5,258 bases of DNA from Pyrinomonadaceae bacterium (GCA_018060305.1 JAGOWF010000212.1:1-5258), one strand, 5' to 3'. Positions 1-4,702 are shown, numbered from the stretch's first letter. Numbers and translations are program-made. Notes: generated from the sequence alone by a model not told the origin.

Positions 1-2
1 AA

Positions 3-308
3 TTGCTGAGAGAGAACGACATCGGCTACGAGCATCTGCCCGAGACCGGCGGCAAGAACAAACCGACGCCCGAAGACCTCGAATGGGGCTTGGGCCGCAT
101 CATCGAGATTGCGTCCGATCTGCCGACGGCGATCATGTGCTCCGAGTCAAAACCGCTTTCCGATCACAAAGTGCCGCGTGCCAACTGCCACCGCGTCGGC
201 ATGCTCTCGCCGCTGCTGCGCGCTAAGGGCGTCGAGCGCATCATTCATATCTTACCGAACGGCGAAGGAACCGAATTTGACGAATCGGCGATGCCGTGGC
301 TGTCGTGA
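3..308 (+). CDS. DUF488 family protein, C-terminal part (5' end outside window)
   Basis: About 101 codons are visible, ending at TGA 306-308. The open frame reaches the left edge, so the TTG at base 3 is not taken as the start and the N-terminus is missing. The visible part opens with an HLPE..GG motif, continues through a predicted helix (PEDLEWGLGRIIEIA), then has the CSE...CHR signature and the closing G-V-E-R-I-I-H-I-L-P-N-G strand typical of DUF488 (COG3189/COG5483-type) proteins. Their biochemical function is not established. Members usually have about 120-180 residues, so one third to one half is probably missing. One oddity: CSE and CHR are normally only a few residues apart (CxEKDPxxCHR). 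Here about 8 extra residues (around SDHKVPRA) separate them. The gene converges with the LITAF-like gene, with a terminator-like hairpin just downstream. Family assignment is fairly secure; function is unknown. Confidence 0.8.
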   Translation: MLRENDIGYEHLPETGGKNKPTPEDLEWGLGRIIEIASDLPTAIMCSESKPLSDHKVPRANCHRVGMLSPLLRAKGVERIIHILPNGEGTEFDESAMPWLS

Positions 309-326
309 TCCTGGTGTCAAATACGA

Positions 327-356
327 CGAGAGGCAAGCGATCCGGCTTGCCTCTCG
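327..356 (+). terminator. Rho-independent-type hairpin between convergent genes
   Basis: A perfect 12-bp stem pairs 327-338 with 345-356 around a 6-nt loop (GATCCG). On the plus strand it is followed by ATCTTATT, a modest T-rich tail. On the minus strand the hairpin is followed by TCGTATTT. It starts 18 nt after the stop of the DUF488 gene and lies beyond the stop of the LITAF-like gene, so it is well placed to end transcription from both sides. The T-tracts are short, so efficiency is uncertain. Confidence 0.72.
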
Positions 357-379
357 ATCTTATTAGCGTGCAACAGGTC

Positions 380-568
380 TCAACCAATCCTGCTTCCGCA
401 CCTCGAGCATTTGCGAAATTCGTCCTTACATCCGTCGATGACGAACGGAAGCCAACAAAGCGGGATGCAGAAGAGGAGCATTACAACGAACAACGCCCAT
501 CCGGATCCATTCACCCGCTTTTCAATGATCGGGTAGCCCTGTTGGCCGCATAGCGGACAAGTGATCAT
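380..568 (-). CDS. Small LITAF-like zinc-ribbon membrane-associated protein
   Basis: A 62-residue protein with the layout of a LITAF-like zinc ribbon (zf-LITAF-like family). The N-terminal knuckle CPLCG has C4 and C7. A hydrophobic segment follows at about residues 24-45 (ALFVVMLLFCIPLCWLPFVI). The C-terminal knuckle has C54 and C57 in a CSRCG motif, preceded by the family-like string DGCKDEFRKC. LITAF domains fold the two Cys pairs around one Zn while the hydrophobic stretch dips into the membrane face, usually on the cytosolic side. The usual H-x-C of the second knuckle (CKDxxHxC) is R-K-C here, so the accessory His is absent, but the four zinc Cys are present. The start ATG lies 6 nt after the TAG of the DUF4870 gene with only a weak AGAG as ribosome site, which suggests translational coupling. 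Bacterial LITAF-like proteins have no well-defined role, so the function stays open. Confidence 0.75.
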   Translation of the reverse strand: MITCPLCGQQGYPIIEKRVNGSGWALFVVMLLFCIPLCWLPFVIDGCKDEFRKCSRCGSRIG

Positions 569-574
569 TTCGCT

Positions 575-958
575 CTAGTTCGACCAGTTATCGGCCATGT
601 TGCCGATTACCGGAAGTTTGAATTGCTTGCCCATGAACGCCTGGATGCAACAAATGATCGAACCGATGATGAAAATAGCGAATGAGCCGATGTAGATCAG
701 CGTGCCGAGCAGGGCGAAGACCCCAATCTGGGCGACCGCGTCCAGTGCGCCGACTATCATGCCGACGATCGAACCGCCGATCCCAATTCCGATCAGCAAC
801 AGGGATTGAAATGCCGCAAAACGCGCAAATTTATTCGTCTTGTCAGTTGCGATGATCGCGATACTCAAAATCAAGTTAATTAGGCAAACGGGCAAATAGG
901 CGAGGCCCGCGGCGACATTTACATCCAGCCCGAGGGCCGACTTTCCGGAATTTTCCAT
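575..958 (-). CDS. DUF4870 / Tic20-like integral membrane protein
   Basis: A 127-residue, three- to four-helix membrane protein. After a short polar N-terminus ending in the family-like GLDVNVAAGLAYL, the likely membrane segments are about 16-37, 52-72 and 77-107, the last perhaps two helices. The connecting stretch at 38-53 carries the family hallmark: a charged T-D-K-T-N-K-F-A-R-F followed by A-F-Q-S-L-L, where many members have R-F-H-A-x-Q-S-L. The tail K-L-P-V-I-G-N is also typical. Length is normal for DUF4870 (COG3296). The biochemical role is unknown; a distant relation to Tic20 has been proposed for the family. The start is the ATG at 956-958. AAGGAG lies at 973-978 on the minus strand, 14 nt from the ATG, which is longer than usual. 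The gene heads an operon with the LITAF-like gene and diverges from purS. The stop is TAG. Confidence 0.82.
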   Translation of the reverse strand: MENSGKSALGLDVNVAAGLAYLPVCLINLILSIAIIATDKTNKFARFAAFQSLLLIGIGIGGSIVGMIVGALDAVAQIGVFALLGTLIYIGSFAIFIIGSIICCIQAFMGKQFKLPVIGNMADNWSN

Positions 959-1026
959 GATCTTCTACAGTTCTCCTTAGTGAAGTTTTTGATTAGAACA
1001 AATTGCTTGACGTGAAATTTAGGTGA

Positions 1027-1055
1027 AATCTAGCATAACGCTTTGCCAAATTCAA
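1027..1055 (-). promoter_or_regulatory. Candidate sigma70-type promoter for the DUF4870-LITAF operon
   Basis: Read on the minus strand, TTGAAT (1050-1055) is followed after exactly 17 nt by TAGATT (1027-1032). The -10 box is preceded by TGC, giving an extended -10 (TGCTAGATT). It lies about 70-100 nt upstream of the DUF4870 ATG. The boxes and spacing were read directly; activity is inferred. Confidence 0.5.
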
Positions 1056-1078
1056 GAAAGTTGGGCAAAATCTACAAT
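1043..1078 (+). promoter_or_regulatory. Candidate promoter(s) for purS
   Basis: TTGCCA (1043-1048) and CAAAAT (1066-1071) are separated by 17 nt and match the sigma70 consensus at 9 of 12 positions together. An alternative -10, TACAAT, lies at 1073-1078 but lacks a good -35 at the right distance. Either would start transcription just before the ribosome site GGAG at 1086-1089, which is 6 nt from the purS ATG. The stretch overlaps the minus-strand promoter of the divergent operon, so the two could interfere. Which box is used cannot be decided from sequence. Confidence 0.4.
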
Positions 1079-1095
1079 TTATTTTGGAGCGGTAA

Positions 1096-1341
1096 ATGAA
1101 AGCACGGATATACGTTAGTCTCAAGCCCGGCGTGCTCGACCCGCAGGGCAAGGCCATCCACCACTCGGTCGAGCTGATCGGCCACACGAATATCGATGAC
1201 ATCAGGCAGGGGAAATACTTCGAGGTCGGCTTTGCGGACGGCGTCTGCATGGATGCCGCGCGTGAGACTGCCGAGGCGATCGCGGCCGATGTTCTGGCGA
1301 ATCCCGTGATCGAGGATTTTCGCGTTGAGCTGGCCGATTGA
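1096..1341 (+). CDS. purS: Phosphoribosylformylglycinamidine synthase subunit PurS
   Basis: An 81-residue protein matching PurS across its whole length (family usually 80-90). It opens with the beta strand KARIYVSLKPGVLDPQG, followed by the family-typical helix region and G-K-Y-F-E-V-G-F, and ends with VLANPVIEDFRVEL. PurS is the small dimeric subunit that holds PurQ and PurL together in the three-part FGAM synthase of de novo purine synthesis (FGAR + ATP + glutamine to FGAM) in the cytosol. The ATG at 1096 has a good GGAG at 1086-1089 with 6-nt spacing. purQ is the next plus-strand gene, but tnaA is inserted in between on the other strand. purL is not in the window. The stop TGA lies only 4 nt from the tnaA stop, with no terminator visible, so purS transcripts may run antisense into tnaA. 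Confidence 0.93.
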   Translation: MKARIYVSLKPGVLDPQGKAIHHSVELIGHTNIDDIRQGKYFEVGFADGVCMDAARETAEAIAADVLANPVIEDFRVELAD

Positions 1342-1345
1342 CGGC

Positions 1346-2743
1346 CTATGCTGTGTGCGTCGCCGTCGATGCTACACTCTCGAAATGCGCCGTGAAATGC
1401 CGTAGGAATGGCGTTTCCTTTACGATCCTCAGGCCTTTTGTGCCGCCTGCCTCTGCCTTTATCTCCTCGAAGACCTCTATCACATAATCGATATGGCTCT
1501 GCGTATAGACCCGGCGCGGGATCGCGAGCCTGACGAGTTCTGAAGCGGCCGGAATGAGCTTGCCGTCCTCGTCATATTTTCCAAACATTACCGAACCTAT
1601 CTCGACGGCGCGGATGCCGCCTTTCTTGTAGAGTTCGCATACCAGCACCTGTCCGGGATATTCATCCACAGGGATATGCGGATACAGGAGCGCGGCATCG
1701 ACATAGACTGCATGGCCGCCGATCGGATAGAGCACGGGAATGCCCATAGCGCGTAGATGCTCGCCGAGGTATCGCGTGCTGACGATGCGGTAATTCAGGT
1801 AATCTGGCTCGAATACCTCTCGCAGCCCCTGGGCCATCGCCTCCATATCGCGGCCCGAAAGGCCGCCGTATGTGACGAAACCTTCGGTGATGATGAGCAG
1901 GTTTGTGCAGGCGGCGGCGAGCTTCTCATCGCGTAATGCGAGAAAGCCGCCCATATTCACAAGTGCATCTTTCTTGGCGCTCATGACGCAGCCGTCAGCG
2001 AGCGCGAACATCTCTTGTGCGATCTCGCGATAGGTTTTCTCTGCGTAACCTTTTTCGTATTGGTTAATGAACCAAGCATTCTCGGCGATGCGGCAGCAGT
2101 CGATAATGAAGAGGATGTGATTCTGCCGGCAGATCTCGGACGTGCGGCGGGCATTTTCCATGCTCACGGGCTGGCCGCCGCCGCTGTTGTTCGTGACCGT
2201 CAGGATAACCGCGGCGATGGACTTGGCGCCATGTTCCGCGATCTTCTGTTCGAGCAATTCGAGGTCGATGTCGCCCTTAAAGTGATAGTCAGATTCGTGG
2301 TCGGCCGCAAGGCGTGTCGGCATGTCGATCGCGGCCGCTCCGCTGTATTCGATGTTTGCCCTCGTCGTATCAAAATGCGTATTGCTCAGAAAGACGCGGC
2401 CCTCTCCGCCGATCTGTGAATACAATATTCGCTCGGCCGCACGGCCCTGATGCGTGGGCAGGATGTAGCGAAAGCCCGTCAGATCGTGTATCTCGGCGTC
2501 GAGGCGTTCCCAGCTTGATGCGCCGGCGTAGGATTCGTCGCCGCGCATGATGCCGGCCCACTGTTCGCTGCTCATAGCGGACGTGCCGCTGTCGGTCAAC
2601 AGATCGATTATCACGTGACGCGAGTGAAGCAGGAACGGATTGTAATGGGCTTCCTCGATATAGCGAACACGCTCCTCTTCGGTGGACATGAAGATCGGTT
2701 CGACGGATTTGATACGGAAAGGTTCGATTATCGTCTTTGGCAT
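1346..2743 (-). CDS. tnaA: Tryptophanase (tryptophan indole-lyase), PLP-dependent
   Basis: A full-length 465-residue beta-eliminating lyase (E. coli TnaA has 471). It would cleave L-tryptophan to indole, pyruvate and ammonia in the cytosol. Landmarks: EPFRIKSVEP near the start; IDLLTDSGT (46-54); MRGDESY with the conserved Tyr at 72; PTHQGR (96-101); NNSGGGQP (185-192); SAKKD with the PLP lysine at K258; EGFVTYGGL (287-295); the carboxylate-binding Arg probably R405. Three positions that separate tryptophanase from tyrosine phenol-lyase read as tryptophanase: Asp125 (Thr124 in Citrobacter TPL), Ile382 (TPL Arg381) and His449 in LRHFTA (E. coli His463, TPL Phe448). The start ATG matches the family N-terminus, but no clear ribosome site is seen. 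There is no visible tnaC-like leader upstream, and no tnaB permease gene lies next to it in the window. The gene sits antiparallel between purS and purQ. The stop is TAG. Confidence 0.92.
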   Translation of the reverse strand: MPKTIIEPFRIKSVEPIFMSTEEERVRYIEEAHYNPFLLHSRHVIIDLLTDSGTSAMSSEQWAGIMRGDESYAGASSWERLDAEIHDLTGFRYILPTHQGRAAERILYSQIGGEGRVFLSNTHFDTTRANIEYSGAAAIDMPTRLAADHESDYHFKGDIDLELLEQKIAEHGAKSIAAVILTVTNNSGGGQPVSMENARRTSEICRQNHILFIIDCCRIAENAWFINQYEKGYAEKTYREIAQEMFALADGCVMSAKKDALVNMGGFLALRDEKLAAACTNLLIITEGFVTYGGLSGRDMEAMAQGLREVFEPDYLNYRIVSTRYLGEHLRAMGIPVLYPIGGHAVYVDAALLYPHIPVDEYPGQVLVCELYKKGGIRAVEIGSVMFGKYDEDGKLIPAASELVRLAIPRRVYTQSHIDYVIEVFEEIKAEAGGTKGLRIVKETPFLRHFTAHFESVASTATHTA

Positions 2744-2766
2744 AATTATTTCGCTTGACTTAAAAT
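2737..2766 (+). promoter_or_regulatory. Candidate sigma70-type promoter for purQ
   Basis: TTGGCA (2737-2742, 5 of 6) and TAAAAT (2761-2766, 5 of 6) are 18 nt apart. The -35 box overlaps the tnaA start codon on the other strand. Transcription would start near 2773, leaving about 50 nt before the purQ ATG at 2826. This would give purQ its own promoter, as expected if tnaA separates it from purS. Activity is inferred. No comparably good promoter for tnaA was seen in the 82-nt divergent gap. Confidence 0.45.
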
Positions 2767-2825
2767 AACCGTTTCGGCCGGGTGCGTGGTGTGATCTCGG
2801 TCATGTTTTGACGAAGTTGTGTGCT

Positions 2826-3527
2826 ATGAAATTTGGCGTAGTAGTTTTTCCCGGCTCCAATTGCGATCACGACGCGTATCACGTCGTGTCAAAACACGTC
2901 GGCCAGCCGGTAGATTTCATCTGGCACAAAGAGACCGACCTGAGCAGTTTTGATGCGGTGATAATACCGGGTGGATTCTCGTATGGCGATTATCTGCGGG
3001 CCGGGGCGCTGGCGCGGTTTTCGCCCGTGATGGAATCGGTGAAGAAATTCGCCGCCGACGGCAAATTCGTATTCGGCATCTGCAATGGCTTTCAGATACT
3101 GTGCGAGGCGGGCTTGCTGCCCGGCGCGCTGCGTCGGAACGCCGGTTCGCTCTTTATCTGCCGCCACGTCGATCTCAAGCTCGAAAACCCTGACACGCCG
3201 TTCACTGAGAACGTCGATGCTGCTAGAGTCCTGTCAATTCCCATCGCTCACGCCGAAGGAAACTTCACCTGTGACGACGCGACCTACGCCGCGCTCGAGG
3301 AAAACGGCCAGATCGTATTTCGCTATTGCGACGCCAATGGCGAGATCAACGACGCCGCAAATCCCAACGGCTCACGCGGCAATATCGCCGGCATCTGTAA
3401 TCAGGACCGCAACGTCCTCGGCATGATGCCCCACCCCGAACGCGCGTGCGAAGAGGCCCTCGGCTCCAACGACGGCCGCGACATCTTTCGCTCGCTAACC
3501 AACACGATCGACCGATTAGCGGCATAG
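2826..3527 (+). CDS. purQ: Phosphoribosylformylglycinamidine synthase glutaminase subunit PurQ
   Basis: A 233-residue class I glutamine amidotransferase that releases ammonia from glutamine for PurL in FGAM synthesis. The family N-terminus MKFGVVVFPGSNCD is clear. PGGFSYGDYLRAGA lies at about 48-61. The nucleophile is C86 in GICNGFQIL, and the other triad members are H203 and E205 in MPHPER. A frame extension to TTG 2808 exists, but the ATG at 2826 is chosen because it gives exactly the family start; no strong ribosome site precedes it. Length is normal (about 220-235). It is the partner of purS, which lies 1.5 kb upstream beyond tnaA. Just 6 nt after the TAG stop begins a heptamer repeat array that could fold into a large hairpin, so transcript end or stability may be affected by it. 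Confidence 0.94.
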   Translation: MKFGVVVFPGSNCDHDAYHVVSKHVGQPVDFIWHKETDLSSFDAVIIPGGFSYGDYLRAGALARFSPVMESVKKFAADGKFVFGICNGFQILCEAGLLPGALRRNAGSLFICRHVDLKLENPDTPFTENVDAARVLSIPIAHAEGNFTCDDATYAALEENGQIVFRYCDANGEINDAANPNGSRGNIAGICNQDRNVLGMMPHPERACEEALGSNDGRDIFRSLTNTIDRLAA

Positions 3528-3533
3528 GCCGCA

Positions 3534-3611
3534 GCCATCAGCCGTCAGCGTTCAGCCGTCAGCCAAGATTCGTGCTCAACCACTGATAGCTGAAAGCTGA
3601 CCGCTGATAGC
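3534..3611. repeat. Inverted pair of heptamer (GCNNTCA) tandem arrays
   Basis: The left array has four head-to-tail heptamers at 3534-3561: GCCATCA, GCCGTCA, GCGTTCA, GCCGTCA. The right array at 3584-3611 has four more on the opposite strand: GCTATCA, GCGGTCA, GCTTTCA, GCTATCA. Positions 1-2 and 5-7 are fixed in all eight units, and positions 3-4 vary. Aligned as 30-bp arms (3533-3562 against 3583-3612), 25 of 30 positions pair, with a 20-nt loop. It begins right after purQ and could form a long hairpin in RNA. There is no long T-tract, so it is not a classical terminator. Confidence 0.8.
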
Positions 3612-3634
3612 TCCGACTGACCACCGTTTTGTAT

Positions 3635-3805
3635 CTACACTCTCTGCCATTTGTCGCGCAAAATCCCCGAAATTTGTAGAAGTGTATCGACAGCATCTGC
3701 CCGGACTGATAACGCCCATAATGATCCCCCGCGTGCGCCGTAATAATGCGGGATATCAAGGCTATGAGAATGTCGCTTAAGGTCGCCGACGGTGACAAAT
3801 TCCAT
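3635..3805 (-). CDS. Possible small ORF or gene remnant, unrecognised
   Basis: A 56-codon reading frame from ATG 3803-3805 to TAG. The product has a mixed, protein-like composition, with aromatic residues spread along it (DIPHYYGARGGSLWAL at about 17-32) and a likely amphipathic helix near the end (ADAVDTLLQISGILRDKW). I do not recognise the family. Against it being a live gene: the ATG is only 2 nt from a stable hairpin (3808-3826), no ribosome site is visible, and about half of the third codon positions are GC, apparently less than in the confident genes. It may be the C-terminal remnant of a gene whose front was replaced by the repeat cluster, parallel to the CsbD relic on the other side. 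Weakly supported. Confidence 0.3.
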   Translation of the reverse strand: MEFVTVGDLKRHSHSLDIPHYYGARGGSLWALSVRADAVDTLLQISGILRDKWQRV

Positions 3806-3806
3806 T

Positions 3807-3962
3807 GCGTAGGGTGCAACCCTACGAAACACGCGAACAACGGGCCGCTCCCTGTAGGGGAGCCACTACAGCCCGATATTCGTCCCCGTCAGGGACGGAC
3901 AGAGAGTGCACTGTATTCGTAGGGTTGCACCCTACGCTATTAACGTTGTCCCTTTCAGGGAC
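3807..3962. repeat. Cluster of small hairpins with a 22-bp perfect inverted repeat
   Basis: Five small palindromes lie within 156 bp. (1) 3808-3826: 8-bp stem CGTAGGGT, loop GCA. (2) 3852-3871: 6-bp stem CTGTAG, 8-nt loop. (3) 3881-3897: stem CGTCCC, loop CGTCA. (4) 3918-3936: the same 8-bp stem as (1) with loop TGC. (5) 3948-3962: GTCCC/GGGAC around TTTCA. Hairpin 4 is the exact reverse complement of hairpin 1, and the match extends to 22 bp (3807-3828 against 3916-3937). Two inverted palindromes about 90 bp apart resemble REPIN/BIME elements. The cluster directly abuts two gene remnants, one on each side. No transposase gene is present in the window. Confidence 0.78.
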
Positions 3963-3963
3963 T

Positions 3964-4106
3964 TGGATCGAGGCCACAAATGATCCCGACCTCGAAGCCG
4001 AAGGCGAAGCCCAAAACATCGCCGGCCGCGTCCATGAAGGCTGGGCAAGCTCAAAAAAGGCGTCTGCGAGACAATCGAATCCGTCGGCGAAGCGATCAAG
4101 AAATAG
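3964..4106 (+). pseudogene. CsbD-like stress protein relic, N-terminally lost and frameshifted
   Basis: In one frame, bases 3964-4041 read WIEATNDPDLEAEGEAQNIA followed by GRVHEG, which closely resembles the central CsbD motif (KEATG..DLEAEGKAQ...GKVQE). From 4044 the protein-like sequence continues in another frame as GKLKKGVCETIESVGEAIKK and ends at TAG 4104-4106. The junction GAAGGCTGGGCAAG is repaired by adding one T (E-G-L-G-K-L), so a single-base deletion near 4042-4044 explains the break. Upstream, no start or CsbD N-terminus is seen: the frame runs straight into the hairpin ending at 3962. Intact CsbD/YjbJ proteins are about 60-70 residues, small, soluble and often stress-induced, with unclear molecular function. 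The family call rests on motif memory; the frame change is visible in the sequence. Confidence 0.62.
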
Positions 4107-4135
4107 TCACGACTAGACTCCAACAAAAAAGACGA

Positions 4136-4366
4136 TGTCTGAAAAGTCTGCTTCTACGCGGCGGAGCCGCGAAAGACGGTAGCCAGACGTGAAACGTCTG
4201 GAAAGCTGCGAACGATGATTTCCGCACTGAAGGTGCGGCAGACACCCGTAAACATTGACCGTTCGCCCCTTCAGGGCGAGATGCCTTGGAGGCGATCTTT
4301 CCAGACGTTTCACGTCTGGCTACTATCTTTTTGCGGCTCCGCCGCGAAAGAACGACTTTTCAGACA
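4136..4366. repeat. Mirrored composite palindromic element with 70-bp inverted arms
   Basis: Arms 4136-4205 and 4297-4366 are inverted copies of equal length, with a 91-nt centre. Three blocks match exactly: 13 bp (4136-4148/4354-4366), 14 bp (4157-4170/4333-4346) and 26 bp (4180-4205/4297-4322). The stretches between are similar. Each arm itself holds two hairpins with 3-nt loops: CGCGGC around GGA (4157-4171) and CCAGACGT around GAA (4183-4201), mirrored in the right arm with loops TCC and TTC. The centre holds two more, CCGCAC/GTGCGG around TGAAG (4222-4238) and CGCCC/GGGCG around CTTCA (4264-4278), whose loops are reverse complements. The order is therefore symmetric at every level. It encodes no plausible protein and lies between the CsbD relic and the antitoxin promoter. 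Confidence 0.85.
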
Positions 4367-4381
4367 AGCTCGACTGCGATA

Positions 4382-4414
4382 GCGGCAAGCCGCAGTACGG
4401 TAGCGACGGAGCCG
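4382..4414. repeat. Small hairpin plus 13-bp dispersed repeat
   Basis: A 5-bp hairpin GCGGC-AA-GCCGC (4382-4393) is followed by AGCGACGGAGCCG at 4402-4414. The same 13 bases recur at 5076-5088, in the gap between the broken toxin and the PIN gene. It adjoins the composite palindrome and may belong to the same repeat family. It lies just upstream of the antitoxin promoter. Confidence 0.5.
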
Positions 4415-4431
4415 GAAGCCAACTGGAAATA

Positions 4432-4465
4432 TTGGTGCTTTCAGGCATCTGGACTATGCTAGAAT
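4432..4465 (+). promoter_or_regulatory. Extended -10 promoter of the toxin-antitoxin pair
   Basis: TGCTAGAAT at 4457-4465 is an extended -10 (TG-N-TAGAAT, with 5 of 6 matches in the box). TTGGTG at 4432-4437 is a possible weak -35, though its spacing of 22 nt suits TAGAAT poorly; it is 17 nt from an overlapping TATGCT at 4455-4460. With TAGAAT, the expected start falls about 7 nt downstream, at or beside the ATG of the antitoxin (4472). No Shine-Dalgarno is present, which agrees with a leaderless transcript. Confidence 0.5.
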
Positions 4466-4471
4466 CCTCGT

Positions 4472-4702
4472 ATGTTTACGATCACCGAGGAAACGCCGAT
4501 CACGATCGACCCTGAGATAATGAGCGGTGCGCCGGTCTTTTCTGGCACTCGTGTGCCGGTATCGGCCTTGCTTGAGAATCTCCAAGCCGGTGTCTCGCTG
4601 GACGAATTCCTTGAAAATTTTCCGACCGTTACGCGAGATCAGGCCGTCTGTGTGCTCGAACACTTCCGATCCGAACTCAACGACCTCAGTCTCGCTGCAT
4701 GA
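4472..4702 (+). CDS. DUF433 family antitoxin-like protein
   Basis: A 76-residue protein with a complete DUF433 domain (COG2442) at about residues 8-64. It opens with ITIDPEIMSGAPVFSGTRVPV, in which G-x-P-x-x-x-G-T-R-V-P-V is the hallmark, and continues with VSALLENLQAGVSLDEFLENFP and a final helix containing a TRDQAVCVLEH motif. DUF433 proteins adopt a winged helix-turn-helix fold and are commonly encoded directly before PIN-like toxins, where they are thought to act as antitoxin and probably autorepressor. Here the TGA overlaps the ATG of the DUF5615 reading frame (ATGA at 4699-4702), the usual coupled arrangement. The frame looks fully intact, in contrast to its partner. No ribosome site precedes the ATG, and the promoter lies immediately upstream. 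Confidence 0.88.
   Translation: MFTITEETPITIDPEIMSGAPVFSGTRVPVSALLENLQAGVSLDEFLENFPTVTRDQAVCVLEHFRSELNDLSLAA

Noticed and set aside
109..553. Plus-strand frames at 109-366 and 296-553
   Set aside because: They overlap the DUF488 and LITAF-like genes in other frames, cross the terminator hairpin and show Arg/Ser-rich out-of-frame composition.
2015..2419. Long plus-strand open frames inside tnaA (2015-2419, 2314-2550)
   Set aside because: They are antisense shadows of a fully conserved gene and have no family-like features.
1346..2743. Tyrosine phenol-lyase as the identity of the lyase
   Set aside because: The key positions read Asp125, Ile382 and His449, as in tryptophanase, not the Thr, Arg and Phe of tyrosine phenol-lyase.
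2808..2825. Upstream TTG start for purQ adding six residues
   Set aside because: The ATG at 2826 gives exactly the conserved family N-terminus (MKFGVVVFPGSNCD), and no ribosome site supports the TTG.
2744..2825. A tnaC-type tryptophan leader upstream of tnaA
   Set aside because: The 82-nt divergent gap is too short, and no small Trp-containing leader frame with ribosome site was seen.
3805..4116. 103-codon frame across the hairpin cluster as a whole protein
   Set aside because: Its first half is a translation of palindromic repeats. Only the part from about 3964 resembles a protein (CsbD relic).
3534..4366. CRISPR array
   Set aside because: Units are either 7-bp heptamers without spacers or inverted pairs of palindromes. 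There is no series of direct repeats with regular unique spacers and no cas gene.
3980..4515. Frames on both strands through the composite palindrome (for example 4113-4313 and 4255-4515)
   Set aside because: They are translations of the inverted arms and share the same repeat-derived peptides; there is no codon or family support.
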